The translations under genes and the position numbers were made by a program. The notes under the pieces were generated by a model. The model was not told where the DNA came from. It ran no database searches and worked only from the letters and a program-made list of their open reading frames with translations. From CAVOBC01 sp963693635 (lineage in GTDB: Bacteria; Pseudomonadota; Gammaproteobacteria; Pseudomonadales; Azotimanducaceae): a DNA stretch of 7,533 nucleotides. The DNA lies in contig CAVOBC010000235.1 in NCBI GenBank assembly GCA_963693635.1, forward strand, positions 1-7,533, written 5' to 3'. Below are positions 1-5,319 of this stretch, in pieces (the first letter of the stretch is position 1; every line of letters starts with the position of its first letter).

Positions 1-2
1 CG

Positions 3-296
3 ATCCGATTCTGGCTCGCATTCGCCCCAGACCCGGAGTCCCATCGTGTGCAAATCGATGAACGCCGACCCGGTGGCTACGCGGCGCTCGACGTCATGGA
101 GCAACACCTTGGGGCGCACGACTTTTTCGCCGGTGACTACTCGATCGCAGACATTGCGCTTTACGCCTACACCCACGTCGCAGAGGAAGGCGATTTCGAT
201 CTGAGTGGATATCCCCGCATCCACGACTAGTTTGCGCGGGTTCGGTCACAACCGGGTCACATTACGATGGATGCGCCCTACCCGCTTGCCGGTTAG
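3..296 (+). pseudogene. Glutathione S-transferase-like C-terminal domain, 5'-truncated by the window edge and interrupted by TAG
   Basis: The frame is open from the window edge and reads a helical C-terminal GST domain, including the typical GDYSIADIALYAY segment, where the Asp N-caps the helix of the GST C-terminal fold, followed by GYPRIHD. TAG stands at 228-230. The same frame continues directly after it with ARVRSQPGHITMDA and more, ending at a second stop, TAG 294-296. In this family the residue at that point is usually Trp (YPxIxxW), so one G-to-A change (TGG to TAG) explains the interruption. What remains downstream is the normal last 21 residues of the family. It could be a nonsense-mutated pseudogene, a recent lesion, an amber readthrough, or a sequencing error. 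The N-terminal thioredoxin-like domain and the start lie outside the window. GST assignment is from sequence pattern; substrate unknown. Confidence 0.75.
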
Positions 297-478
297 GCAT
301 AGCCGGGACGGATGCAAGCGTCGACGCTCGCGGGCAAGCACCGGAGGCGACCGCAGGCGAACGCACTGTTAGAATTTGCGCCGCCTCGACGTTAGGTTAC
401 AAACACGCACCAGCCGGCAAAAGCAGCCGGCAGAACCCGTTGGCAGAAGAGCGGCGGCCAACACGAATTGGCGACGAG

Positions 479-534
479 GTGACAAGAAGCGAGTAACAAG
501 AAGCGGTTAACAAAAAGCGCGTAACAAGAAACGT
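479..534. repeat. Four tandem 14-bp repeats, core ACAAGAAGCG
   Basis: Four consecutive 14-bp units start at 479, 493, 507 and 521. They read GTGACAAGAAGCGA, GTAACAAGAAGCGG, TTAACAAAAAGCGC and GTAACAAGAAACGT. Each differs from the consensus GTAACAAGAAGCGN at zero to two defined positions. The array ends 48 bp before the phosphatase ATG, so it occupies the promoter or 5' leader zone of that gene. There are no spacers between units, so it is a short tandem (mini-satellite-like) array, not CRISPR. Function unknown; it could be a phase-variable or protein-binding array, or neutral slippage. Confidence 0.9.
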
Positions 535-566
535 GCGGTGCTCGAAAAGCAGCGCCGCACCATACG

Positions 567-573
567 AAAGAGG
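567..573 (+). promoter_or_regulatory. Shine-Dalgarno-like AAAGAGG for the HAD phosphatase
   Basis: AAAGAGG lies 9 nt before ATG 583. It supports that start over the in-frame GTG at 538, which sits at the edge of the tandem repeat array and would add a charged non-family N-terminus. Confidence 0.5.
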
Positions 574-582
574 CGAGCGGGT

Positions 583-1242
583 ATGCAAGGCGGCGTGATT
601 TTCGATCTGGACGGGACGTTGCTGGACACCCATCGTACGATCGCAGCGGCCCACAACCGGGTGCTCCGCCAACTCGGCTATCCGGAACACGCCGACGCCG
701 CGTACAAGCAGTTCGTCGGTGACGGTGCCTGGAAGTGCGTTGAGCGCGCCCTGCCAACAGGTGCAGCGACCGCCGAACATGTCGAGGACTTCCTCACACG
801 GTATCGGACCGATTACGCCCGCAGCTTTCGCGTTGACACCGCGCCCTATGCAGGGATACCCGAACTGCTGGACAGGCTCCGGGACGACGGCACCAGGATG
901 GCCGTGCTATCGAACAAGGACGACGCCTTCACGCAGGAAATCATCAGCCACTTCTTTGCGCCCGATACGTTTGACTACGTGATTGGCTTCAAACCCGAAT
1001 TCGGCCACAAACCTAAACCTGACGGCGGTTTGCACGTCGCCAAGCAACTCGGCATCGACCCAGCGCATACTGTCTTTCTCGGTGACACCCACGTGGACAT
1101 CGAAACGGCGGTCGCCTGCCATATGCTGCCAATCGGCGTGAGTTGGGGTTTTCGGGATGTGGCCGAACTCAACGCTGCGGGGGCGCAGCACATCATCGAT
1201 CAGCCACAAGACCTGCTGGCTTTGCTTGCCAAGCTTCCCTGA
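583..1242 (+). CDS. HAD-superfamily phosphatase, phosphoglycolate phosphatase-like
   Basis: This 219-residue protein belongs to the haloacid dehalogenase hydrolases with a helical cap after motif I (Gph/PGMB-like). All four HAD motifs are visible: motif I DLDGTLLD (nucleophile D8, acid D10), motif II LSN (S110), motif III Lys K143 in GHKPKPDG, and motif IV GDTHVD (D168, D172), which binds Mg2+. Length matches Gph proteins (about 220-250). The likely reaction is dephosphorylation of a small phosphometabolite such as 2-phosphoglycolate in the cytoplasm, but HAD substrate cannot be read from motifs. I chose ATG 583 because the family starts a few residues before motif I and a Shine-Dalgarno-like sequence precedes it. 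A 129-bp gap separates it from the aminotransferase, so an operon is possible but not shown. Confidence 0.88.
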   Translation: MQGGVIFDLDGTLLDTHRTIAAAHNRVLRQLGYPEHADAAYKQFVGDGAWKCVERALPTGAATAEHVEDFLTRYRTDYARSFRVDTAPYAGIPELLDRLRDDGTRMAVLSNKDDAFTQEIISHFFAPDTFDYVIGFKPEFGHKPKPDGGLHVAKQLGIDPAHTVFLGDTHVDIETAVACHMLPIGVSWGFRDVAELNAAGAQHIIDQPQDLLALLAKLP

Positions 1243-1371
1243 CCGGTATCGCCGTTGTCATCGCCATCGCCATGAACGAAGTCGACTCACTGATAGCGCG
1301 CCCCGTCACGGGCATCAACAAGTTACGCCGGAGCCAAGACCCATGAGCCCCTCTCACCGGAACCAGACAAC

Positions 1372-2715
1372 ATGAGCACGAACCCCGATCACAATCTGCT
1401 GCCAGACGATCTCTCCGCGTTCTGGATGCCGACGACCCCCAACCGCAAGTTCAAGTCCGACCCGCGCATCATGGTCAAAGCCCGTGGCATGTATTACACC
1501 GATTCGGCAGGCTCGGAACTCCTCGATGCTGCTGCGGGCCTCTGGTGCGTCAACGCTGGGCACTATCGGCCCCACATCAATGAGGCCATCGCCGCGCAAC
1601 TGGAGGAAATCGACTTTGCGCACAGCTTCAACGCGGGGCACCCCGGTGCCTTTCGCTTCGCGAGTCGCCTGGTCAAGCACTTTCCGGACACGCTCAACCA
1701 TGTCTTTTTCACCAATTCGGGATCTGAGTCCGTCGACACCGCGCTCAAGATGGCGATCGCCTGGCACAAGGCACGCGGCGACGGCAGCCGACAACGCCTG
1801 ATCGGCCGCCAGCGCGCTTACCACGGCATGGGGTTTGGCGGCATCTCCGTTGGTGGACTGGTCAAGAACCGCAGTCAGTTCGGGCCCCTGTTGCCAGGTT
1901 CCGATCATATTCGTCACACCCATGACGTTGAGCGCAACCGCTTTTCCCGCGGTTTGCCAGCGCACGGGGCCGAGCGCGCGGATGATCTTGAAAGTTTGGT
2001 CGAACTTCACGGTGCCGAAACTATTGCGGCGGTCATCGTTGAGCCAGTGACCGGGGCTGGCGGCGTCATCATGCCGCCTGAAGGATATCTGCAGCGGCTA
2101 CGCGATCTCTGCGACAAATACGGCATTCTGCTCATCTTCGACGAGGTGATAACCGGCTTCGGACGACTCGGTGCATGCAGCGCAGCAGAGCGCTTCGGCG
2201 TCGTGCCCGATATCATGACGACCGCAAAGGGCATCACCAACGCCACGATTCCTCTGGGCGCCGTGTTTGTTACCGCACAGATCTATGACACGTTCATGGA
2301 CCCGGAGGCCGCACCGGGCATCGAACTCAACCACGGCTTTACCTACTCGGGGCATCCAGTTGCCTGTGCTGCCGGGCTCGCGACGCTCGACATCTACGAG
2401 CAAGAAGGACTCTTCACTCGCGCCGCCGGTCTACAGGACCTCTGGTGCGATGCAGCCCTCGCCCTCCAGGGCGAAGCCTTCGTCGACGATATCCGCTGCT
2501 TCGCCCTGATCGGCGCGATCGACCTCGAGCCTGGATCGACCCCGGGGGAACGGGGTGATCACGTCGGTCGTTACTGCTACGAACACGGCGTATGGGTACG
2601 CAACATGGGTGACACGATCGCCCTCTCACCGCCACTTGTGATCACCGAAGATGAGATCCAGCGCGTGTTCGACACAATCCGGGACGGCATTCGCACCCTC
2701 CCCGCGGGCGGCTAG
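1372..2715 (+). CDS. Class III PLP aminotransferase, omega-amino acid (beta-alanine):pyruvate type
   Basis: This is a 447-residue fold-type I PLP enzyme. The sequence closely follows the omega-amino acid:pyruvate transaminase pattern: FWMPTTPNRKFKSDPR near the N-terminus, GLWCVNAGH (W58), the PLP-phosphate loop TNSGSES (114-120), YHGMGFGG (Y150), IFDEVITGFGRLG (D257 pairs with the pyridine N), and TTAKGIT with the PLP lysine at K286. GFTYSGHP (322-329) and WVRNMGDTIALSPPL follow, with R410 at the position of the substrate-carboxylate Arg. The expected reaction is transfer of the terminal amino group of beta-alanine or another omega-amine to pyruvate, giving L-alanine and a semialdehyde, in the cytoplasm. 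Length is normal and no key residue is missing. ATG 1372 has a weak GGAA 9 nt upstream. A copy of the 70-bp dispersed repeat starts 2 nt after the stop. Taurine or aromatic omega-amines are alternative substrates. Confidence 0.92.
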   Translation: MSTNPDHNLLPDDLSAFWMPTTPNRKFKSDPRIMVKARGMYYTDSAGSELLDAAAGLWCVNAGHYRPHINEAIAAQLEEIDFAHSFNAGHPGAFRFASRLVKHFPDTLNHVFFTNSGSESVDTALKMAIAWHKARGDGSRQRLIGRQRAYHGMGFGGISVGGLVKNRSQFGPLLPGSDHIRHTHDVERNRFSRGLPAHGAERADDLESLVELHGAETIAAVIVEPVTGAGGVIMPPEGYLQRLRDLCDKYGILLIFDEVITGFGRLGACSAAERFGVVPDIMTTAKGITNATIPLGAVFVTAQIYDTFMDPEAAPGIELNHGFTYSGHPVACAAGLATLDIYEQEGLFTRAAGLQDLWCDAALALQGEAFVDDIRCFALIGAIDLEPGSTPGERGDHVGRYCYEHGVWVRNMGDTIALSPPLVITEDEIQRVFDTIRDGIRTLPAGG

Positions 2716-2717
2716 CC

Positions 2718-2787
2718 GCATCTCACGGTGCCGGATCACCGCGCTGTCGCGCAGGAACACCGCGGCACCTTGCTTTAGTTCCATGAA
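2718..2787 (+). repeat. Dispersed ~70-bp intergenic repeat, copy 1
   Basis: It starts 2 nt after the aminotransferase TAG and runs from GCATCTCACGGTGCCGGAT to TTTAGTTCCATGAA. It is near-identical to copy 3 (3962-4031, inverted) and clearly related to copy 2 (3702-3774). The ends of a possible 7-bp stem, GGTGCCG (2727-2733) and CGGCACC (2763-2769), enclose a smaller GCGC/GCGC stem. No U-run follows. No repeat family known to me matches. Confidence 0.88.
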
Positions 2788-2937
2788 AGCCAGGGAACCC
2801 CGCGACCCTGAACGCGATCATGAAAACGCTCTGATTCCACCCCCCGAATCACAGGAGCAGGAGCATGCGCAGGAAAGCACTCTTCGGCAATCTGCCAGAA
2901 GATCACCAGTAACCGCATAAAACGACAGGAGAAGCCC
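2788..2937. other. Leader region before first SDR, with hairpin and possible 15-codon ORF
   Basis: A perfect 6-bp inverted repeat, TGATTC (2832-2837) and GAATCA (2846-2851), surrounds an 8-nt C-rich loop. Just after it, AGGAGCAGGAG precedes ATG 2865, which opens a 15-codon frame ending TAA 2910-2912. The SDR's own AGGAG is at 2927-2931, 6 nt before ATG 2938. No promoter is evident. Confidence 0.5.
2865..2912 (+). CDS. Possible 15-residue leader ORF upstream of the SDR gene
   Basis: ATG 2865 opens MRRKALFGNLPEDHQ and stops at TAA 2910-2912, 25 nt before the SDR start. It is preceded at good distance by a purine-rich AGGAGCAGGAG (2853-2863), stronger than many real starts here. The peptide has no run of one amino acid that would suggest classical attenuation. 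It may be a translated leader peptide, the relic of a lost gene start, or chance. No homology is recognised. Confidence 0.25.
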   Translation: MRRKALFGNLPEDHQ

Positions 2938-3699
2938 ATGCATATCACTGGCAAACACATCGTCATCACCGGCGCCGCGAGCGGCATTGGCCGCGCGATG
3001 GCACGTCGATTCAAGGCAGAGGGCGCGGCGAGCCTGGTCCTGGCCGACCTCGACGCCGACGGTCTGGGCGCTGTAGCGAGAGAACTCGGGGCGACCGGGA
3101 TCGTGACCGATGTTGCCGACGAGAACGCCGTCTTGTCTCTCGTGACGCAAGCTGAGGCCATTGCGCCGATCGACCTCCTCTGTTCAAACGCGGGCATCGC
3201 GATTAACGGCGGCGTTGACGTTGCCAATGACGACTGGCGCCGCATCATCGACATCAATCTCATGTCGCATATCTACGCGGCCCGTGCAGCCCTGCCTGCC
3301 ATGTTGGAGCGTGGCGAGGGCTATCTGTTGCAGACCGCATCCGCCGCGGGCTTGCTGTCCCAGATTGGATCTGCACCCTACGCGGTGACCAAACATGCGG
3401 CGGTGGCACTGGCAGAATGGCTCGCCATCACTCACGGCGACGCAGGCATCATAGTCTCTGCACTCTGTCCGCAGGCGGTCAGGACAAACATGACCAGCGA
3501 GGACGCGACCGGCGTTGCCAGCATCGACGGACTGATGGAACCCGAAGAACTCTGTGACTCGGTCGTCACCGGGCTGCGCGACGAGACGTTTCTCATCCTG
3601 CCCCACACCACCGTCGCGACCTACATCCAGCGCAAAGCCAATGACTATGATCGCTGGCTGGGCGGTATGCGACGACTACAGCAGCGCTTTGACGTTTAG
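2938..3699 (+). CDS. Short-chain dehydrogenase/reductase (classical SDR)
   Basis: This 253-residue NAD(P)-dependent oxidoreductase has a single Rossmann domain. Visible elements are the cofactor loop TGAASGIG (11-18), acidic D37 in ADLD at the end of the second strand (favouring NAD(H) over NADP(H)), SNAG (83-86), and the catalytic tetrad N107, S135, Y148 and K152 (YAVTK). CPQAVRTNM (177-185) is the cofactor-loop region. The C-terminal ILPHTTVATYIQRK and DRWLGGMRRLQ pattern recurs in SDRs found near acyl-CoA metabolism genes, but the substrate cannot be deduced. ATG 2938 has AGGAG 6 nt upstream, which fixes the start. The 222-bp gap containing repeat copy 1 argues against tight coupling to the aminotransferase. 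Repeat copy 2 begins 2 nt after its stop. Confidence 0.9.
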   Translation: MHITGKHIVITGAASGIGRAMARRFKAEGAASLVLADLDADGLGAVARELGATGIVTDVADENAVLSLVTQAEAIAPIDLLCSNAGIAINGGVDVANDDWRRIIDINLMSHIYAARAALPAMLERGEGYLLQTASAAGLLSQIGSAPYAVTKHAAVALAEWLAITHGDAGIIVSALCPQAVRTNMTSEDATGVASIDGLMEPEELCDSVVTGLRDETFLILPHTTVATYIQRKANDYDRWLGGMRRLQQRFDV

Positions 3700-3701
3700 C
3701 A

Positions 3702-3774
3702 GCATCCCACGGTGCCGGATTACCCCGCTGTCGCGTAGGGAACTCACGGCAGCATATTGCTTTAGTTCCATGAA
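3702..3774 (+). repeat. Dispersed ~70-bp intergenic repeat, copy 2
   Basis: It starts 2 nt after the SDR TAG, reading GCATCCCACGGTGCCGGAT and ending CTTTAGTTCCATGAA. It is the most diverged copy, with several substitutions and small insertions in the middle. The stem core TGCCG (3713-3717) and CGGCA (3747-3751) is retained although outer bases changed. It points toward the element at 3776-3940. Confidence 0.85.
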
Positions 3775-3775
3775 A

Positions 3776-3940
3776 TGCTGCTGAAAAAGCAGTTGCTCGA
3801 CCGATACATGGATTCCACGTTCGCTTCGCGAGCCATGAATTGTATCGGCTGCAAATCGCCATTGTTAAGTCGTTGATTTGCGGCGAGCGGGCTGAGGCCC
3901 GCGACTCTGGAAAAGTGCATGAAAGCACTTTTTCAACACC
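3776..3940. mobile_element. Small inverted-repeat-bounded element (MITE or IS remnant)
   Basis: The left end is TGCTGCTGAAAAAGCAGTTGC. The right end, read on the minus strand, is GGGTGTTGAAAAAGTGCTTTC. They match at about 14 of 21 positions around a shared TGAAAAAG. The interior has three further dyads: CCGATACA (3801-3808) with TGTATCGG (3841-3848); GCGGGC (3887-3892) with GCCCGC (3897-3902); and AAAAGTGC (3911-3918) with GCACTTTT (3925-3932). No transposase frame is present at about 165 bp. TTCCATGAAA abuts one end and TTTCATGGAA the other, but these belong to the flanking 70-bp repeats, so they cannot be taken as a simple target-site duplication. The ends resemble the TGTTGAAAAAG termini common in several IS families. 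A non-autonomous or deleted element is the best reading. Confidence 0.5.
3911..3933 (+). terminator. Terminator-like hairpin inside the small element
   Basis: A perfect 8-bp stem, AAAAGTGC/GCACTTTT, with a 6-nt loop (ATGAAA) is followed on the + strand by the end of a five-T run. It could terminate readthrough from the SDR about 210 nt upstream. The stem is AT-rich at its base and the U-run is partly inside the stem, so it would be weak. Confidence 0.3.
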
Positions 3941-3976
3941 CTTTCATGGAATTAGAGCCCCTTCATGGAACTAAAG
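3940..3976. repeat. Direct duplication of the repeat's terminal 18 bp
   Basis: CCTTTCATGGAATTAGAG (3940-3957) and CCCTTCATGGAACTAAAG (3959-3976) match at 15 of 18 positions, one base apart. The second is the terminal part of repeat copy 3, so the first is a partial fourth copy of that end lying between the small element and copy 3. Confidence 0.65.
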
Positions 3977-4031
3977 AACGTGCCGCGGTGTTCCCTGCGT
4001 GACAGCGCGGTGATCCGGCACCGTGAGGTGC
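3962..4031 (-). repeat. Dispersed ~70-bp intergenic repeat, copy 3 (inverted)
   Basis: On the minus strand it reads GCACCTCACGGTGCCGGAT through to CTTTAGTTCCATGAA. It differs from copy 1 only by a few substitutions and two one-base indels. The stem is GTGCCG (3980-3985) with CGGCAC (4016-4021). With copy 2 it forms a large inverted repeat around 3776-3940. Unlike copies 1 and 2, it has no gene stop at its 5' side. Confidence 0.88.
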
Positions 4032-4038
4032 TGCCAGA

Positions 4039-4083
4039 GGTTTGCTTGCAAACCGACCCGCACGAATTGTCAGGATGACAATT
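4039..4083. promoter_or_regulatory. Two perfect palindromes upstream of the metA promoter
   Basis: GGTTTGC-TT-GCAAACC (4039-4054) and AATTGTCA-GGA-TGACAATT (4065-4083) are perfect 7-bp and 8-bp dyads. The second lies about 45 bp upstream of the -35 hexamer. They could be operator sites or transcribed hairpins; neither has a T-run. I cannot match them to a known regulator. Confidence 0.4.
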
Positions 4084-4127
4084 TGGGACAAGAACCAGGC
4101 TAATTCCTGCATCGCCGCAACGCCGAG

Positions 4128-4156
4128 TTGACACAGACGGGTCCAGGCTGAAAAAT
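4128..4156 (+). promoter_or_regulatory. metA: Sigma70-like promoter of the metA leader
   Basis: A perfect -35 TTGACA (4128-4133), a 17-bp spacer and a -10 AAAAAT (4151-4156, 4 of 6 consensus) predict transcription start near 4162-4164. That is exactly where the first paired base of the riboswitch begins, which supports both calls. Confidence 0.65.
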
Positions 4157-4162
4157 ACGCCT

Positions 4163-4214
4163 CAGCGCCGATTTGAGATCAGCTTGCGGGCGCTATAGAA
4201 ATGTCGCTAAAGAG
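4163..4214 (+). ncRNA. SAM-II riboswitch (metA-type RNA motif)
   Basis: The RNA matches the SAM-II pattern in order: P1 5' strand AGCGCC (4164-4169), then GATTT (4170-4174), TTGC (4184-4187), P1 3' strand GGCGCT (4189-4194), AAATGT (4199-4204) and GCTAAAGAG (4206-4214). These blocks line up with the known H-type pseudoknot aptamer that binds S-adenosylmethionine. AGC in the P1 loop (4181-4183) can pair with GCT (4206-4208) to close the pseudoknot. The class usually represses methionine genes by hiding the ribosome-binding site near its 3' end. Here the metA Shine-Dalgarno is about 140 nt downstream, so the coupling must differ or involve the leader. Identified by eye from remembered consensus, not by a covariance search. 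Confidence 0.85.
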
Positions 4215-4365
4215 ACAGTCGATCCGTCTTGCAGACGGTCGTCAGGGCAACGATCCGGCCCGGTTGGAGACAATGACGCCGGAACCACAACGCCGCCTTC
4301 TTTGCGCGCCGCACGCTACATCACTATTGACTCTGCCCATCAGAGGGCAGTTGCGGAGGTTGCCG
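4215..4365 (+). promoter_or_regulatory. Structured metA 5' leader after the riboswitch
   Basis: This 151-nt stretch between aptamer and start codon has two perfect hairpins: CCGTCT-TGC-AGACGG (4224-4238) and CTGCCC-ATCAGA-GGGCAG (4333-4350). The second ends only 4 nt before the metA GGAGG. Neither is followed by a U-run, so they are not plain intrinsic terminators. They may be expression-platform parts. The frame of metA is open through here, but the ATG at 4201 lies inside the aptamer. Confidence 0.45.
4355..4359 (+). promoter_or_regulatory. metA: metA Shine-Dalgarno GGAGG
   Basis: GGAGG is 6 nt before ATG 4366 and decides the start. It places the conserved MetA N-terminus (MPLNIPDGLPA) at residue 1. 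Confidence 0.85.
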
Positions 4366-5319
4366 ATGCCACTCAACATACCCGATGGTCTGCCTGCGGC
4401 TGACGTTCTCAAGCGAGAGAACATCTTTTATCTGACATCGAGCGAAGCCATCCAGCAGGATATTCGGCCACTGGATATCCTGCTTCTCAACCTCATGCCG
4501 AAGAAGATCGAGACCGAAATCCACTTGCTGCGGATGCTGTCCAACACGCCGTTGCAGGTCAACATCGAGCTCATGAGAATCGACGCGAGACCGTCACGCA
4601 ACACACCGATCGAGCACATGGACGCGTTTTACAAGGATTTTGCGTCGATCGCCGACAATAAGTATGACGGTATGATCATTACCGGGGCCCCGCTCGGCCA
4701 GGTCGATTTCGAAGACGTCATCTTCTGGTCTGAAATGAAAAAAATCATGGAGTGGTCGGTCACCAACGTCAGCTCAACGCTCTTCCTGTGTTGGGCGGTC
4801 CAGGCCGCCATGCACCACCTTTACGGTGTGTCCAAACACGTCCTTGATCGAAAAATATCGGGCGTTTATCCACACCGTCTTGTCACCCCGCTCGCCCCAA
4901 TCGTGCGCGGCTTCGATGATGTCTTCGATGCGCCACATTCTCGGTATGGCGAGGTTCGTACCAACGAGATACGAGAAGTGCCCGAGTTGGAGGTCATTGC
5001 CGAATCGGAGGTCGCAGGCCCCTATATCGTGGGGCACCGTGATGGCAGCCAGCTATTTGTAACCGGACATTCCGAGTACGAACCCGGCTGTCTGAAGGAC
5101 GAGTACGACCGAGACGTTGCGGCGGGCACCAATCCTGCGCTGCCGGAGAACTACTTCCCGGAGGACGACCCGACCGCCGCGCCGATCGTCACCTGGAAGA
5201 GTCACGGCAACCTGCTCTTTTCAAATTGGCTCAACTACTACATTTACCAGCGAACGCCATTCGACAAAGCGTTGATTGGCACGACTGTGCAACGCACGAT
5301 TGCGGCACTCGCTCGTTAG
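4366..5319 (+). CDS. metA: Homoserine O-succinyltransferase
   Basis: This 317-residue enzyme (E. coli 309) transfers succinyl from succinyl-CoA to homoserine, the first committed step of methionine synthesis, in the cytoplasm. The start MPLNIPDGLPA is the family N-terminus. NLMPKKIETE (42-51) carries the conserved lysines. TLFLCWAVQAA holds the acyl-accepting C142, and VTGHSEY holds H235 and E237, so all three catalytic residues fall at the same numbers as in E. coli. G111 in TGAPLG is the residue type linked to succinyl-CoA rather than acetyl-CoA use (Glu in acetyltransferases). The C-terminal SHGNLLFSNWLNYY is typical. Overall it resembles gammaproteobacterial MetA. A promoter and SAM-II riboswitch upstream imply repression when S-adenosylmethionine is plentiful. 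No other methionine gene is visible nearby. Confidence 0.95.
   Translation: MPLNIPDGLPAADVLKRENIFYLTSSEAIQQDIRPLDILLLNLMPKKIETEIHLLRMLSNTPLQVNIELMRIDARPSRNTPIEHMDAFYKDFASIADNKYDGMIITGAPLGQVDFEDVIFWSEMKKIMEWSVTNVSSTLFLCWAVQAAMHHLYGVSKHVLDRKISGVYPHRLVTPLAPIVRGFDDVFDAPHSRYGEVRTNEIREVPELEVIAESEVAGPYIVGHRDGSQLFVTGHSEYEPGCLKDEYDRDVAAGTNPALPENYFPEDDPTAAPIVTWKSHGNLLFSNWLNYYIYQRTPFDKALIGTTVQRTIAALAR

Larger units (their letters stand above)
297..582. other. Intergenic spacer between GST remnant and HAD gene
   Basis: I see no convincing gene here. The spacer holds a 12-bp perfect palindrome, AGCGTCGACGCT at 317-328, with no T-run, so it is not an intrinsic terminator. A -10-like TAGAAT lies at 370-375, but there is no good -35 at 17 bp. 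Four tandem 14-bp repeats at 479-534 are listed separately. The promoter of the downstream phosphatase gene should lie here but cannot be fixed. Confidence 0.6.

Noticed and set aside
317..328. Palindrome AGCGTCGACGCT as a GST terminator
   Set aside because: There is no T-run, and the arms fall to mismatches just outside 12 bp.
479..534. CRISPR array
   Set aside because: Units are 14 bp and directly adjacent with no spacers, and no cas gene is nearby. The same applies to 5319-5393.
538..582. HAD phosphatase starting at GTG 538
   Set aside because: It would add a basic 15-residue tail not seen in the family, beginning at the edge of the tandem repeats. ATG 583 has AAAGAGG upstream.
3952..4134. 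Minus-strand 60-codon frame ending in a CRITALSRRE...FSSMK peptide, which also appears in frames over copies 1 and 2
   Set aside because: The peptide likeness is just translation of the 70-bp DNA repeat. The copies have frame-changing indels, and no start signal is visible.
4224..4238. Intrinsic terminator after the riboswitch
   Set aside because: The hairpin CCGTCT-TGC-AGACGG is perfect, but TCGTCAGGG follows, with no U-run.
4201..4365. A 55-codon N-terminal extension of MetA from the in-frame ATG at 4201
   Set aside because: That ATG is part of the conserved AAATG of the SAM-II aptamer. The added residues have no family counterpart, and GGAGG 6 nt before ATG 4366 fits the known MetA N-terminus.
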